This document shows positions 1 to 9,894 of a stretch of 64,000 nt of DNA, piece by piece (the stretch's first letter is position 1; every line of letters starts with the position of its first letter). A program made the position numbers and the translations under genes. The notes under the pieces are model-generated. The model had not been told where the DNA came from. It ran no database searches and saw only the letters and a program-made list of their open reading frames with translations. Origin of the DNA: Dromiciops gliroides (lineage: Eukaryota; Chordata; Mammalia; Microbiotheria; Microbiotheriidae); contig NC_057863.1 of the NCBI RefSeq assembly GCF_019393635.1, forward strand, positions 621,917,791 through 621,981,790, given 5' to 3'.

Positions 1-1045
1 AGCTTAGAAGGAAAGTAGGAAACTGGGAGAGAAATTTTTACAGAAAATTTTTCTGATAAAGGTCTCATTTCTCAAATTTATAGGAAACTAAGCCAAATTT
101 ATTTTTTTTAAAAAAGAGCCATTCCCAATTGATAAATGGTCAAAAGATATGAACAGGTAGTCCTCAGAAGACAAAATCTATCAATAGTCATATAAAATGC
201 TCTAAATCACTACTAATCAGAGAAATATAGATTAAAACAACTGCGAGGTACCCCCTCACACCTATCGGATTGGCTAAGATGACAGAAAAGGAAAATGACA
301 AATGCTAGAGGGGATGTGAGAAAATAGTTACATTAATGCCCTTTGGAGTTGTGAACTAGTCCAAACATTCTGGAGAACAATTTAGAAGTATACCCCAGGG
401 GTTTTAAAACTATGCATAGCTTTTGACGCAGCAATACCACTATAAGGTCCAAATCCCAAATAAATCAAAGAAAAAGGAAAAGATCCCATATGTTCAAAAA
501 TGTTTATAGCAAGGGTTTTGTTTCGTTTTGGTTTTTTTGTGGTAGCAAAGAATTGGAAACTGAGGAGTTGCCCTTCACTTGAGAAATAGCTGAACAAGTT
601 ATGATATATGAATGGGACTTAATGCTATTGTGCTATATGATGAAGGGAATACCTTCAGAAAAACCTTGTAAAACTTGTATCAACTTATCCAAAGTAAAAT
701 GAGCAGAACCAGAAGAACAATTCCTATAATAACAACTATATTGTAAAGATAAACAACTTTGAAAGGTTGATCACACAATTAGCAAATCCAAATCCAAACT
801 AAGAAACATGCTATCCTCCTCCAGATAGAGTTTTTAGAGTCAGACTGATGAGTAAAGCATATATTTTTTAAAAATTTGGGGGGGAAGGGGGGCATGCAAA
901 TCTAATGCAAGAATTTATCTCCCTTGACTACACATATTTGTTCCTGGTTTTTATTTTCTTTCCTTCTATGTGTGTGAGGGAGAGATAGTTATAAAGGAGA
1001 TAATTTGGAATTAAAAAATAAGAATTTTTTAAAAGGTTGTATGTC
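1..1045 (+). mobile_element. LINE-1, ORF2 C-terminus and 3' UTR (left edge cut)
   Basis: On the + strand this encodes degraded L1 ORF2 C-terminal sequence (YRKL-Q-Y, PIDKWSKDMN, the block before PFGVVN-SKHSGEQF). It continues through the KNWKLRSCPS-like block into an AT-rich, G-tract-bearing 3' UTR. Many stops and frameshifts show it is dead. Confidence 0.8.
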
Positions 1046-1079
1046 GACTTTATTTTATGCTTGCAAGGAAAATAATGTT

Positions 1080-2000
1080 TTTTATCATAAAAGTATTTTA
1101 TTATTTTCCAGTTACACATAAAGATAGTTTTCAACATTTGTTTTCATAAGATTTTTAGTTCCAAATTTTCTCTCTCCCTCCCTTCTATTCCCCCTCCCCA
1201 AGACAGAAAGCAATTTGAATATGTACAATCACATTAAACATATTTCTGCATTAGTCATGTTGTGAAAGGAGAATCAGAACACAAGGGGGAAAAAATCTAA
1301 AAAAAGAAAAAAAAAAGCCAAAAAACAGTATGGTTCACATACTGTTCAGAATCCACATTTCTTTTTTTCTGGATGTGGAGAACATTTTCTATCATGAGTT
1401 CTTTGGAATTGTCTTGGATCATTGCACTACTGAGAAGAGCCAAATCTATCACAGCTGATCATCACACAATGTTGCTGTTACTGTGTACAATGTTCTCCTG
1501 GTTCTTGGTCACTTGACTGGGCATCAGTCCACTTAAGGTTTTCCAGGTTTTTCTGAAATCTGCCTGCTCATCATTTCTTACAACACAATAGTATTCCATT
1601 ACATTCATATGCCACAACTTGTTCAGTCATTCCCCAGTTGATGGGCATTCCCTTGATTTTCAGTTCTTTGCCACCAGAAAGAGAGCTGCTATAAATATTT
1701 TTGTATATGTGGGTCCTTTTCACTTTTTTATGATCTCTTTGGGATACAGACTTAGTCATGGTATTACAGGGTCAGAGAGTATGCACATTCCTATAGCCCT
1801 TTGGGCATAGTTCCAAATTGCTCTCCAGAATGGTTGGATCAGTTCACAACTCCACCAACAGCTTCTCCAACATTTATTATTTTCCTTTTTTGTCATATTA
1901 GCCAATCTGATAGGTATAAGGTAGTACCTCAGAGTTATTTTAATTTGCATTTCTCTAATCAATAGTTATTTAGAGCATTTTTTCATATGGCAATAGATGA
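1080..2000 (-). mobile_element. LINE-1 3' end, minus strand
   Basis: Read on the minus strand it ends in TTTCCAGTTACA (reverse of the L1 3' terminus TGTAACTGGAAA). It then covers the 3' UTR with its polypurine run and the ORF2 C-terminus. Short open frames at 1571-1759 and 1756-1962 carry ORF2 C-terminal words such as GMPINWG and [10 protein letters not shown]. It lies tail-to-tail with the preceding L1. Confidence 0.85.
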
Positions 2001-2229
2001 AAATAAGCCATGTTATAAGAGATTCACAGTTTCATGCATAATCTTGTTATATTTTGTTTATGGAAGTTCTCATTTTATCTGGTGTTCGTTATGTTCAGAA
2101 TTTTAAAAATAAAAATAATCAGACAGGCAATTAGCTAAATAGATCATTTTCAAACTAAAGAAAAAGTACAAAATGGTGGAGCCATGTTTAGATAGTAGCT
2201 TGTCTGAAAATTATCTGAAGTTTTTAGTG

Positions 2230-2765
2230 GATTGTGAGCTCAATATAAGTTGACAGTGTATTATAGCAGCCAAAAAATCCTAATGTGAAATCTGAAGTGT
2301 TGCATTCAATTCTGGGAACCACAATTTAGGGAGATAACTTGATAAATTGTAGAGTGTCCAAAGAAAGGCAATCAGGATGGTGATGGACCATGAGTCTGTT
2401 TCTCATGAGGATTAGCTGAATGAATTTGGAATGTTTTGCAAGGAGAAGAGAAGCCTTTCTTCAATAATCTGAAAGACTGTCATACGGAAAAGAGGTTCAA
2501 TTTTTTTGTGTTTGATCCCAAAGGACAGAAATAACAGCATTGGGTGGAAGTTGGAAAGAGGCAGATTTAGGCTCAAGATCAAGAAAAAACTTCCTAACAA
2601 CCAGAGTTACCCAAAAAGGGTCATGAGTTGTTTTAGAAATTGGTGAGTAACACACTCCTCCCTGGAAGGTTTGTTGCAGCCAGGATTCCTTTTTGGATAA
2701 GGATTGGTCTCAATTGCCATTTAGGTCTTTCCTGCTTCTAAAAGCCTATGATTCTATAGTATCTG
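2230..2765 (+). mobile_element. L3/CR1-type LINE 3' region
   Basis: It contains the CR1/L3 hallmarks in order: CAATTCTGGGAACCAC, GCAATCAGGATGGTGATGG, GGCAGATTTAGGCTCAAGAT, AAAACTTCCTAACAA and a terminal TATGATTCTAT. It is old and heavily diverged. Confidence 0.7.
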
Positions 2766-2903
2766 GAATCAGGAATTCTTCCTCCCTAATTAATTACATG
2801 CCCTCCTGCCTGTTCTTTCTGCTTCCCAGAACACCTGCCTGCCATATGATTTCCTCCCATGTGTGCCCTGACCCCTCCTACTTACCGAAAATATCTTACT
2901 CAC

Positions 2904-2967
2904 CCCACAGACATAACCACGGAGTCACACTCCCTGGACAAGTGGCAGCACAGTTGGTTGTAAAGCT
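2904..2967 (-). CDS. AADACL3/4-like: AADACL3/4-like, coding exon 3
   Basis: This 64-nt exon is too short to stand out as an open frame. With the leftover base of exon 2 it encodes 21 codons plus two bases: K-LYNQLCCHLSRECDSVVMSV and the first two bases of a Gly codon. Length and content match the small third exon of AADACL3/4, in which LSKECDSVVVSVG is the recognisable block. The acceptor is CTTTTCCAG before AGCTTTAC, and the donor is GTGGG|GTGAGT. It ends in phase 2, so the next exon should supply the last base of Gly and then a YRK-like block. That exon is not in the window. Confidence 0.85.
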
Positions 2968-3300
2968 CTGGAAAAGAAAGGGTTTTCAGTAGTAGCTGGG
3001 AACTGACTTACCTCTCCCAGCACTGCCCTGACTCCCATGCTTCTCCTTTTCTATCCCCCAGCTTTAACCCTTGTGCAGAACATGTATATTGTATCTGCTC
3101 ATTTCTTCACTATCTGCTTTCTTCTTGTCAGTAACATCTCTGGGTCATTCCCTCTTTCCATGACCCTCTACATGTTTCATGTTTCTTTGCAATGATGTTG
3201 TCTGAGATTCTCTTGATATGATCCTAAACTATCCAGTCAAACCTTTACGGTCATTTCAGACAGCTGGGTTGTTTTTGTTGGTTTTTTTAAAAGTCTAATT

Positions 3301-3462
3301 GGGGGCAGCTAGGTGGCGCAGTGGATAGAGCACCAGCCCTGGATTCAGGAGGACCTGAGTTCAAATCCAGCCTCAGACACTTTACACACTTACTAGCTGT
3401 GTGACCCTGGGCAAGTCACTTAACCCCAATTGCCTCACCAAAAAAGAAAAGAAAATAAAAGG
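3301..3462 (+). mobile_element. tRNA-like SINE (WSINE1/CORE-SINE type)
   Basis: Full-length copy from GGGGGCAGCTAGGTGG to an A-rich tail. The pol III B-box-like GAGTTCAAATCC is present. Imperfect target duplications are AAGTCTAATTGG on the left and AAGGTCTAACTGG on the right. Confidence 0.9.
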
Positions 3463-3985
3463 TCTAACTGGTTGTTTGACATGAAAATCCACCAACCAAG
3501 TGTTATAACTGAATTCTTCCACTTTCCTATGAGTGGAAATCTCACATTTTTTGAGACCCCACAGGAGTTGGCTAGGATTTACTCATTTTTCTTGGTACAA
3601 AGTCCAACCCAACATGTGGGTAGGGTAGCTGGATAATTGATCTACTACAATGAATGTGGAGGACAGAAAGATGAAAGAAATTACTCATTAGTCTGTCTAA
3701 CCTTTTGCCCTCACTTTGCTTAGGGAGTCACTGGGCTAAGTGTCAAGGCTAAGACACTTCCTGCCCCTTAGGAAATGATAACCTGTGGGCTAATTACCCA
3801 TGAGAAGTAACTATTTCAAGCTGCTGATATTCTGCAAGTACTACTCTGATGGTTTCTATGGTAGAGGATGATGTATCTTGGAGAAAAGTAGGCCCATAAA
3901 TGGGGCAAATTCTTGGTTATAAATCAGTTTAAGGGGGCTTAAGCAGGGACTCTATTTTGTAAAAAGGGAAAGAGAAGTTACACTA
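3463..3985. other. Intron 2, no feature recognised
   Basis: Single-copy-looking intronic sequence between a SINE and a MITE. I see no exon, RNA or repeat. Confidence 0.5.
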
Positions 3986-3989
3986 GAAC

Positions 3990-4355
3990 AGGGGTTTTTA
4001 ACCCTTTGGTGGTCCTGGACCCCTTTGTCAGTCTTTGGAAGCCTATGTACCCCCTTCTCAGAATGACATTTTTAACTATATAAAATAAAATACATAGAAT
4101 TACAAAGTAAACAATTATTTTGAAATACAGTTATCAAAATATTTTTTAAAACAAGTTTAAGGGGCAGCTAGGTGGCGCAGTGGATAGAGCACCAGCCCTG
4201 GAGTCAGGAGTACCTGAGTTCAAATCCAGCCTCAGACACTTAACACTTACTAGCTGTGTGACCCTGGGCAAGTCACTTAACCCTAATTGCCTCACTAACC
4301 CCCCCAAAAACAAACAAACAAACAAACAAGTTTGAGTACCCCAAGTTAAGAACCT
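3990..4355 (+). mobile_element. hAT-like MITE, split by a SINE
   Basis: It begins CAGGGGTTTTTAACC and ends with the inverted form AAGTTAAGAACCTC. The inside is AT-rich with ATAAAATAAAATACATAGAATTAC. Related copies sit at 27806, 33575, 38370 and 48512. The terminal repeats resemble MER5-like hAT elements; the exact family is not determined. Confidence 0.6.
4161..4325 (+). mobile_element. tRNA-like SINE inside the MITE
   Basis: Full-length copy with a (CAAA)n tail. Target duplication ACAAGTTT lies on both sides. Confidence 0.9.
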
Positions 4356-4359
4356 CATT

Positions 4360-4851
4360 TAATATGATACCCAGGGTTCCTTCCAGTACTAAATCCTGTG
4401 ATCTCATGAGGAAAAGCATATAAATATTTGTATTTTAGACCATGTGACTAAATCATCTTCTGCCCAGGGGGAATGTCCCCTATTTGCATGAAATGCATGG
4501 GAGGAATGAGTGAACAAGATAACAATGTCTGCACACTGAGTAAGGAAGTGATGGCACAGGTCATCCTCATGATTCCCTTGGACTTTTCTCTTTTCTTTGA
4601 TCAAGGCTTAAAATTGAGTAAATTGAATTGAGCAACTGTAATTCATGTGCATATCAAATCTGAAACTGGTGGGGGTGGGGAGGGAGTGCTTGGTTTTGAA
4701 AACCATTGAATATCCAGTCCTTAGGAAAAGCAACAATTTCATACATGCATGTTCACTATTTGACATGCACATGAAGAACAAAGCCTTGGGAAAGGATTGG
4801 GCCAACCATAGTTCTGCTCTTTTACTAGGTAAAAGGAAAATCTTTTCTTAC
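4360..4851. other. Intron 2 next to exon 2, no feature recognised
   Basis: No repeat or RNA gene recognised. Open frames here are extensions of exon 2 into the intron or chance. Confidence 0.5.
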
Positions 4852-5068
4852 TCAAGCTCCCAAATACGCTACCACCTCCGTGGAGAAAGATGATCCCACA
4901 ACGGGGTCTTGCAGATGGTGCCTTTGGCTGATATATCCACACAGGTATCGTCCCAATGAGCAGTTTGGTTACCACAAGGCTAGGGTCCTTCTTGCTTGGA
5001 ATAAGGTCATGCAGAAATCGGACAAATTTTGGCATTGAGCAGATTCCCAGCTTCTCTAAAATGTTACC
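4852..5068 (-). CDS. AADACL3/4-like: AADACL3/4-like, coding exon 2 (HGGG oxyanion hole)
   Basis: This exon encodes 72 residues (about 57-128 of the protein) plus one base. It opens with GNILEKLGICSMPKF and contains the strand TIPVWIYQPKAPSARPR. It ends with GIIFLHGGGSVFGSL. The HGGG motif (about residues 119-122) forms the oxyanion hole in the hormone-sensitive-lipase/AADAC hydrolase family. The acceptor is a pyrimidine tract ending CTAACAG before GGT at 5068. The donor is TTGA|GTAAGA at 4852/4851, phase 1. No stop or frameshift is present. The open frame reads on into the intron but is non-homologous after SL, which supports the chosen donor. Copy A of the segmental duplication starts about 420 bp upstream, within intron 1. 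Confidence 0.9.
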
Positions 5069-5094
5069 CTGTTAGAGGGAAAGAGGGGAAATAG

Positions 5095-5300
5095 TGAACA
5101 TTTATATAGTGCTTACTTTGCAGTAAGTATTTTACAATTATTATCTCATTTGATCCTGACAAGAACCCTAGGAAATTATTTTATAGATCTATTTTATAAA
5201 TCTATATATAAATTTATAAATCTATTTTATAGATGAGGAAACTGAGGCAGATAGAGATTAAATGGCTGGTCTAGGGTCACACAGCAAGGATTCCAATGTC
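5095..5300 (-). mobile_element. MIR-type SINE
   Basis: The reverse-MIR order is visible: TATTATCTCATTTGATCCTG, GATGAGGAAACTGAGGC, GGTCACACAGC. It contains a local duplication of TAAATCTAT-type AT-rich units. Confidence 0.75.
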
Positions 5301-5334
5301 ACTGAATTGCAGAATACTGGGGAGAAGGGGAGAA

Positions 5335-5490
5335 GAGAAAGAAGTATAAGAAAAAAGGTAAAAGAAGGCAGATTATGGAGGGCTTTATAACCTAAATAAA
5401 GGATTTTGTATTTGATCCTGGAGGTAATAGGAAATCACTAGAGTTGATGGTGACATGGGCAACCCTGAACTTTAGAAAGATTTGACAACT
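5335..5490 (-). mobile_element. L2 fragment
   Basis: Contains GAGGGCTTTATAACC and TTGATCCTGGAGGTAATAGG, which recur in the other reverse L2 copies here. It abuts copy A of the segmental duplication. Confidence 0.65.
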
Positions 5491-5882
5491 GAGTTCTTCC
5501 AGTTCTGGGTGGCTTGAGAGAGTGGCAAACTTCCAGAGAGAAGCCAGTGTGACCATGAGGGGCAAGGATGCCACCCTGCTGCAAAGCAGCCACAGCCGCC
5601 TAAGTCTCACCCATTATCATGTGAGCCCCCTGAGGGCAGTGACTGATTTTGCCATTCCCCAGTGATTATCTGGCATATAGTAAGCACTTAATAAATGCTG
5701 CTTGACTAACCAACTAATTTTTCCAAAGCATATACATTTATCCCTTCCACATCAAAAGGGTTAAGGGCAAGGCACCCCTGTGATCAGGAAATTCTGTATA
5801 AAAATTTTGGTCTTTCCCTTTAAACCAGAGAAGTGTGAATTATGATGGTATTAAAAGATAAAATATGTTGATATTATGCAGG

Positions 5883-5909
5883 GATATATATATATATATA
5901 TATATAGTG
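5883..5909. repeat. (TA)n microsatellite
   Basis: About 13 TA units, in a part of copy A that copy B lacks. Confidence 0.95.
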
Positions 5910-6178
5910 AATTTCTGAGTTTCTAAACTTTTTCTCTGTCATCTGCTAGCATTCAAATGTACCATCTATGGCTTCCACAAAACTCTCCCCAAACTCCCAT
6001 TTAATTTCTTATGCCAACCTTTAACATATCAAAACCACAATGGGAAAAGTCACAATGTGGAAAGGATAACTGTAATGCCTAAAAATGAGTTAATGTTGTT
6101 GCCCCCTGGAAAAAAAAATTTTTCTTTTTTTAACTTGAACCCAGTGTGAGGAAAGCTAACTAAAGAACTCACGTGTTG

Positions 6179-7114
6179 CAGTGCTTCACTGTGTATTAAG
6201 GCTGAATCAATGCTGTTGGATACCAAGTTGTCTCTGTGGTTAATGGGGACTAATTTTATAGTCCAGCTGGTGCACAGAAGGAAAAGAGGACTTTTTTGTG
6301 TACATAATATAAGAAAGTAATATATGGCAAAGAATTGGAAATCGAGGGAATGCCCATCAATTGGGGAATGACTACACAAGTTGTGGTATATGAATATAAT
6401 GGAATACTATTGTGCTGTAAGAAACAATGAGTAGGAAGAGTTTAGAGAAATCTGGAAGGACTTACATGAACTGATGCTTACTGAGAGGAACAGAGCCAGG
6501 AGAACATTGTAACAGTAACAGCAACGTTGTGTGATAAACAATGGTGATAGACTTGGCTCTACTCAGCAGTGCAATGATCCAAAACAACATAATAGAAAAT
6601 GTTCTCAACATCCAGTAAAAAGAACTGTAGACTATGAATGCAGACTGAACCATAATGTTTCTATTTTTGAGCCATTGTTTTTTCCTTCTTTTTTGAGATT
6701 TTTCCCTTGTACTCTGATTCTTCTTTCACACACAGTATGACTAATGCAGAAATGTGTTTAATGTGATTGTACATATATAAACTATATCAGATTACTTTCT
6801 ACTTTGGGGAGGAGGGAAGGAAGGGAGGGTGGAGAAAAAATTTGGAACTAAAAATCCTATGAAAACAAATGTTGAAAACTGGCCTTACATGTAACTGGAA
6901 AATAATAAAATACTTTAAAAAAAAAAAAGGGATGCAGCATGTTCTTCTGTTTGTTAGTGGTGAGCTCATCCTTCTGGATCAGTCTCATAAGTCATTTTCA
7001 GGAGCTATTGTCATTTTAATGAGAACTTCACACATGGTACCAGAAATCTACATTGTTAAATAACTTATTTTTATAAGCAATAAAATCTTTGTACTAAAAA
7101 AAAAAAAAAAAAAC
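6179..7114 (+). pseudogene. Processed retrocopy of an unidentified transcript (3' UTR-like), split by L1
   Basis: About 146 bp of non-repeat sequence (6179-6324) and 182 bp (6929-7110) flank an inserted L1 3' end. The right part ends AGCAATAAAATCTTTGTACT followed by about 18 A: a polyadenylation signal and tail. The unit is bounded by CTCACGTGTTG (6168-6178) and CTCACATGTTG (7115-7125), a target-site duplication. I see no coding frame, so this is probably a 5'-truncated 3' UTR. I do not recognise the parent gene. Confidence 0.7.
6325..6928 (+). mobile_element. LINE-1 3' end, 5'-truncated, inside the retrocopy
   Basis: Begins at GGCAAAGAATTGG (ORF2 C-terminal block), passes GAATGCCCATCAATTGGGG, and ends TGTAACTGGAAAATAATAAA plus an A-run. 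It is little diverged, so it is a fairly young copy. Confidence 0.9.
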
Positions 7115-7444
7115 CTCACATGTTGTGAAAAGCCTTTTTGCCACTTTTGCGTGAGTGTTACTCCTACATAGAAAAGTGAGGGAAAGCTTTCTGCAGCTGC
7201 TATTAGCTTCAAGAAACACTCAGGTCCCAGATCACACCAAAGAGCCCTACCTACTCCATTCAATACACATGTAGACAGGTCTCTGCAGTGTGGGAGGCTT
7301 TGTCCACCAGGTGGAGCTAGACTCAAGCCACCAGTCTCATGATCTTCTCAATTAGGCATGCTAGGATCTGAACAAGTTGCTGTACTTCCAAGATGCATGA
7401 AAGAAAAACTCACTAAGTTCTGAATTCCAGCCTAGCAACAGAAT

Positions 7445-8160
7445 TAAGAGGGATTTAGAAAGGTTTCTTGTAGAAGATGGAATTTTAGCTGGGATTTAAA
7501 GAAAGCCAGGAAAACCACGAGATGGAATTGAAGACGGAAAGCATTTCAGGCTTGTGGGGCAGTCAGAGAAAATGTTGGGAGCTGAGGAATGGATTATCTT
7601 GTTACAGAAACAGTAAGGAGGCCAGCGTCACTGGATTGAAGAGTAGGAAGGGAGTAAGATGTAAGAAGATTGGAAAAACAGAAGGGCTAGGCTATGAAGG
7701 ACTTTGAATGCCAAACTTAGAAATTTGTATTTGTTCCTGGAGGAGGTAAGAGTTTAAGGTTAAAGATGATGAGTTTAGTTTTTGCCATGTTAAACTTAAG
7801 ATATCCGTGTGATATCAAGTTCAAGATGTTCAGTAGGTAATTGGAGATACAAGACTGAAGGTCAGTAGATAGGTTAAGGCTGAACAAGTAAATCTGGAAA
7901 TTCTCTGCATGGAGATGGTAGCTCAATCAATGGGATCACCAAGTAAAAGGATGAAGAAGAAGAGATAAGGACCAAGGTGAGAGCCTTAAGAGACAGAAAC
8001 AACCTGGATGAAGGTCCAACAAAGGAAACAGAAGAATCAGGCAGAAAGAAGATGGAGAACCAAGAGAGAGCAGTATTGTGAAAACCTAGAGGGAAGAGTG
8101 ATCAATGGTATAAAAGGCAACTGGGGCCAAAAAGGATGAGGATTGAGAAAAAGGCAATTA
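7445..8160 (-). mobile_element. L2 reverse transcriptase fragment
   Basis: On the minus strand, 7717-7926 encodes an L2 RT fragment with YHLHAENFQIYLFS (YADD region, degraded) and LNILNLISHGYLKFNMAKTK. The + strand shows the usual reverse-L2 words AGCTGGGATTTAAAGAAAGCC and GGGGATCACCAAGT-like sequence. Confidence 0.8.
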
Positions 8161-8162
8161 TA

Positions 8163-9600
8163 TTTGGCAATTAAGACAAGAGTCAAGATGGCAAAGTAGC
8201 AAGAAGGTGTGCAATGAGGAGCTCTCACCCCAAAAGAAAGGTTCCTCCAAATAGAGCTAGAAAATGCATCAGACTGAACCCTGATGAAAAAATGCAGGAA
8301 AGTCACAGTGGCTCATTTTTCTAGCCTATATCAGCACAGGGAAACAAACAGATCAAGAGACACAGGACATGGGGACTAGTATGGAGCATGCCATCTATGA
8401 ATAAATATTTCAAAACCAGAGAAAATTATCTAACTACTTGATGTGATAGAGGACTGTAGGATTTGAGGAGAACATGAAACTACTGTATGCTGTTCCTGAA
8501 TGGTTTAAATGGGGAATGATAATTACAACAACAGAATTAAGGAACTACACAGCAAAAAATAACAAACAGAATAGAAAAACTAGAATCTGTAATGGCAGGC
8601 TTTCACTGAAAAAACAGAAGAGAGAACAACAGAGTGAGAATGCAAATCCACAAAAATGAATGACAGCCTAAAAGAAGAGAAGCAAAAAATAATAACATTA
8701 AAATAAAATATGCTTACTGTGCAAATAAAATAAATTCATCTTAAAGACAGGACTATAGAGACAAACCAAGAATCATGTATCTCCCAGAAGACCATGAAAA
8801 GACAAAAAAAATAATAATACCATAAAGAAGGAAATAATAGAAAGGAACTGCTCAGAACTTTTGAATATAGAAAATGAAATTCTTCAGATCTCAGAAGCAG
8901 CAGCAACAATAGCAACAACAACAACAATAACAACCCAAAGATGCAAACTCCAAGATAAATAGTGGTTAAATATAATAATTAAATTCAAAAACAACTTCTC
9001 CAAGTCATTAAGGGAAAAGACCTTTAAATACAAAGGAAAGAACATTTTAATAGTCTTGAACGCAAGACTATTATATGCCCACTAGAAAATATGGGAGAGA
9101 ATGGAGTAATGTATTATAAAGAGCAATAGAGTTCATGATGAAGCCCAGGGTGACCTACCCTACAAATCTGAACTTAACCATACAGGACAAAAGATGAACA
9201 TTTAATAATAAAGAAGAGTTTGAAACAATTTTAGAAAGAAAAGCAGAAGTAAAGAGATTATTTCTCAGACACCTCCAAACAACAAAAATGAAGTAGAGGT
9301 GAATAAATATAGCAGGCAAAGACAGCAAAGCAACAGCAACAGAATGACAACAGAGAGATCAGTAAAAGACTTCTTTCTAAATGTACACAAAGAGACAAGG
9401 GTGAAGGTGGAAATCCAGTAGAGGTAACAGTAAAGAGTTGAACAAGGGGCCTTATGGACAAAACCTGATAACACTCTGCCTATAGGTGAAACAATGCTTT
9501 TTTGGTGAAACTACATTACAATATGAGAGGGTACAGGGGAGTCAGGGAATATAAAGAAAATTGTTGATGTGCCAGGGTCAAATCAAGGGCTAGAAATGAT
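8163..9600 (+). mobile_element. HAL1-like (L1 ORF1-only) element, strongly decayed
   Basis: Begins GTCAAGATGGCAAAGTAG, like the 5' end of marsupial L1/HAL1 transcripts. Near 9140-9290 a broken frame reads KPRVTYPTNLNLTIQDK and then ETILERKAEVKRLFLRHLQ. The first resembles the RVTYPAKLS block at the end of L1/HAL1 ORF1. No ORF2 sequence follows. Most of the body is A-rich and too mutated to align by eye, so confidence is moderate. Confidence 0.45.
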
Positions 9601-9743
9601 GGCAAAGTGAACTCAGTAGTCTCAGAAAGAGAAGAGCTTACTAGGAAATTGATGAGGCCTTACTTTGGAGATAAAAATGGATTCCACTGGATGAATGCTT
9701 CTGTGAGTGAAGAAAGATTGTTGGTGAAGGAAAATGAGAGAGG

Positions 9744-9870
9744 GAGGGAGGGAAGGAAGGAAAGGAAGGAAGGTAGAGCATTAGAGAGAAGGGAAGGAAG
9801 GAAGGAAGGAAGGAAGGAAGGAAGGAAGGAAGGAAGGAAGGAAGGAAGGAAGGAAGGAAGGAAGGAAAAA
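9744..9870. repeat. (GGAA)n microsatellite
   Basis: A nearly pure GGAA/GAAG tract, with an interruption at 9776-9790. It gives false open frames in both directions. Confidence 0.95.
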
Positions 9871-9894
9871 AACTTTCGTTTGTAATCAGATGCC

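Larger units (their letters stand above)
5493..7437 (+). repeat. Segmental duplication, copy A (in AADACL-like intron 1)
   Basis: Co-linear with 57942-62622 in direct orientation. Matching blocks are 5493-5606 with 57942-58036, 5608-5735 with 59850-60246 (interrupted), 6078-6178 with 60247-60357, and 7115-7437 with 62300-62622. The last block is 323 bp in both copies, at roughly 85% identity by eye. Copy A lacks about 1.8 kb present in B and has about 340 bp absent from B. It holds a retrocopy at the site where B holds an L1 derivative. Confidence 0.8.

Noticed and set aside
1-2903. Possible AADACL-like last exon inside the window
   Set aside because: No long minus-strand frame and no GxSxG or family block; the region is L1 and L3.
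3301-3462. SINE B-box-like GAGTTCAAATCC as a functional tRNA gene
   Set aside because: No cloverleaf with proper stems, and it recurs in about 35 tailed copies; it is a tRNA-derived SINE.
4739-5035. 98-codon minus frame taken as a stand-alone small gene
   Set aside because: It is AADACL-like exon 2 read from an internal Met and on into intron 2; the homologous part stops at the GTAAGA donor.
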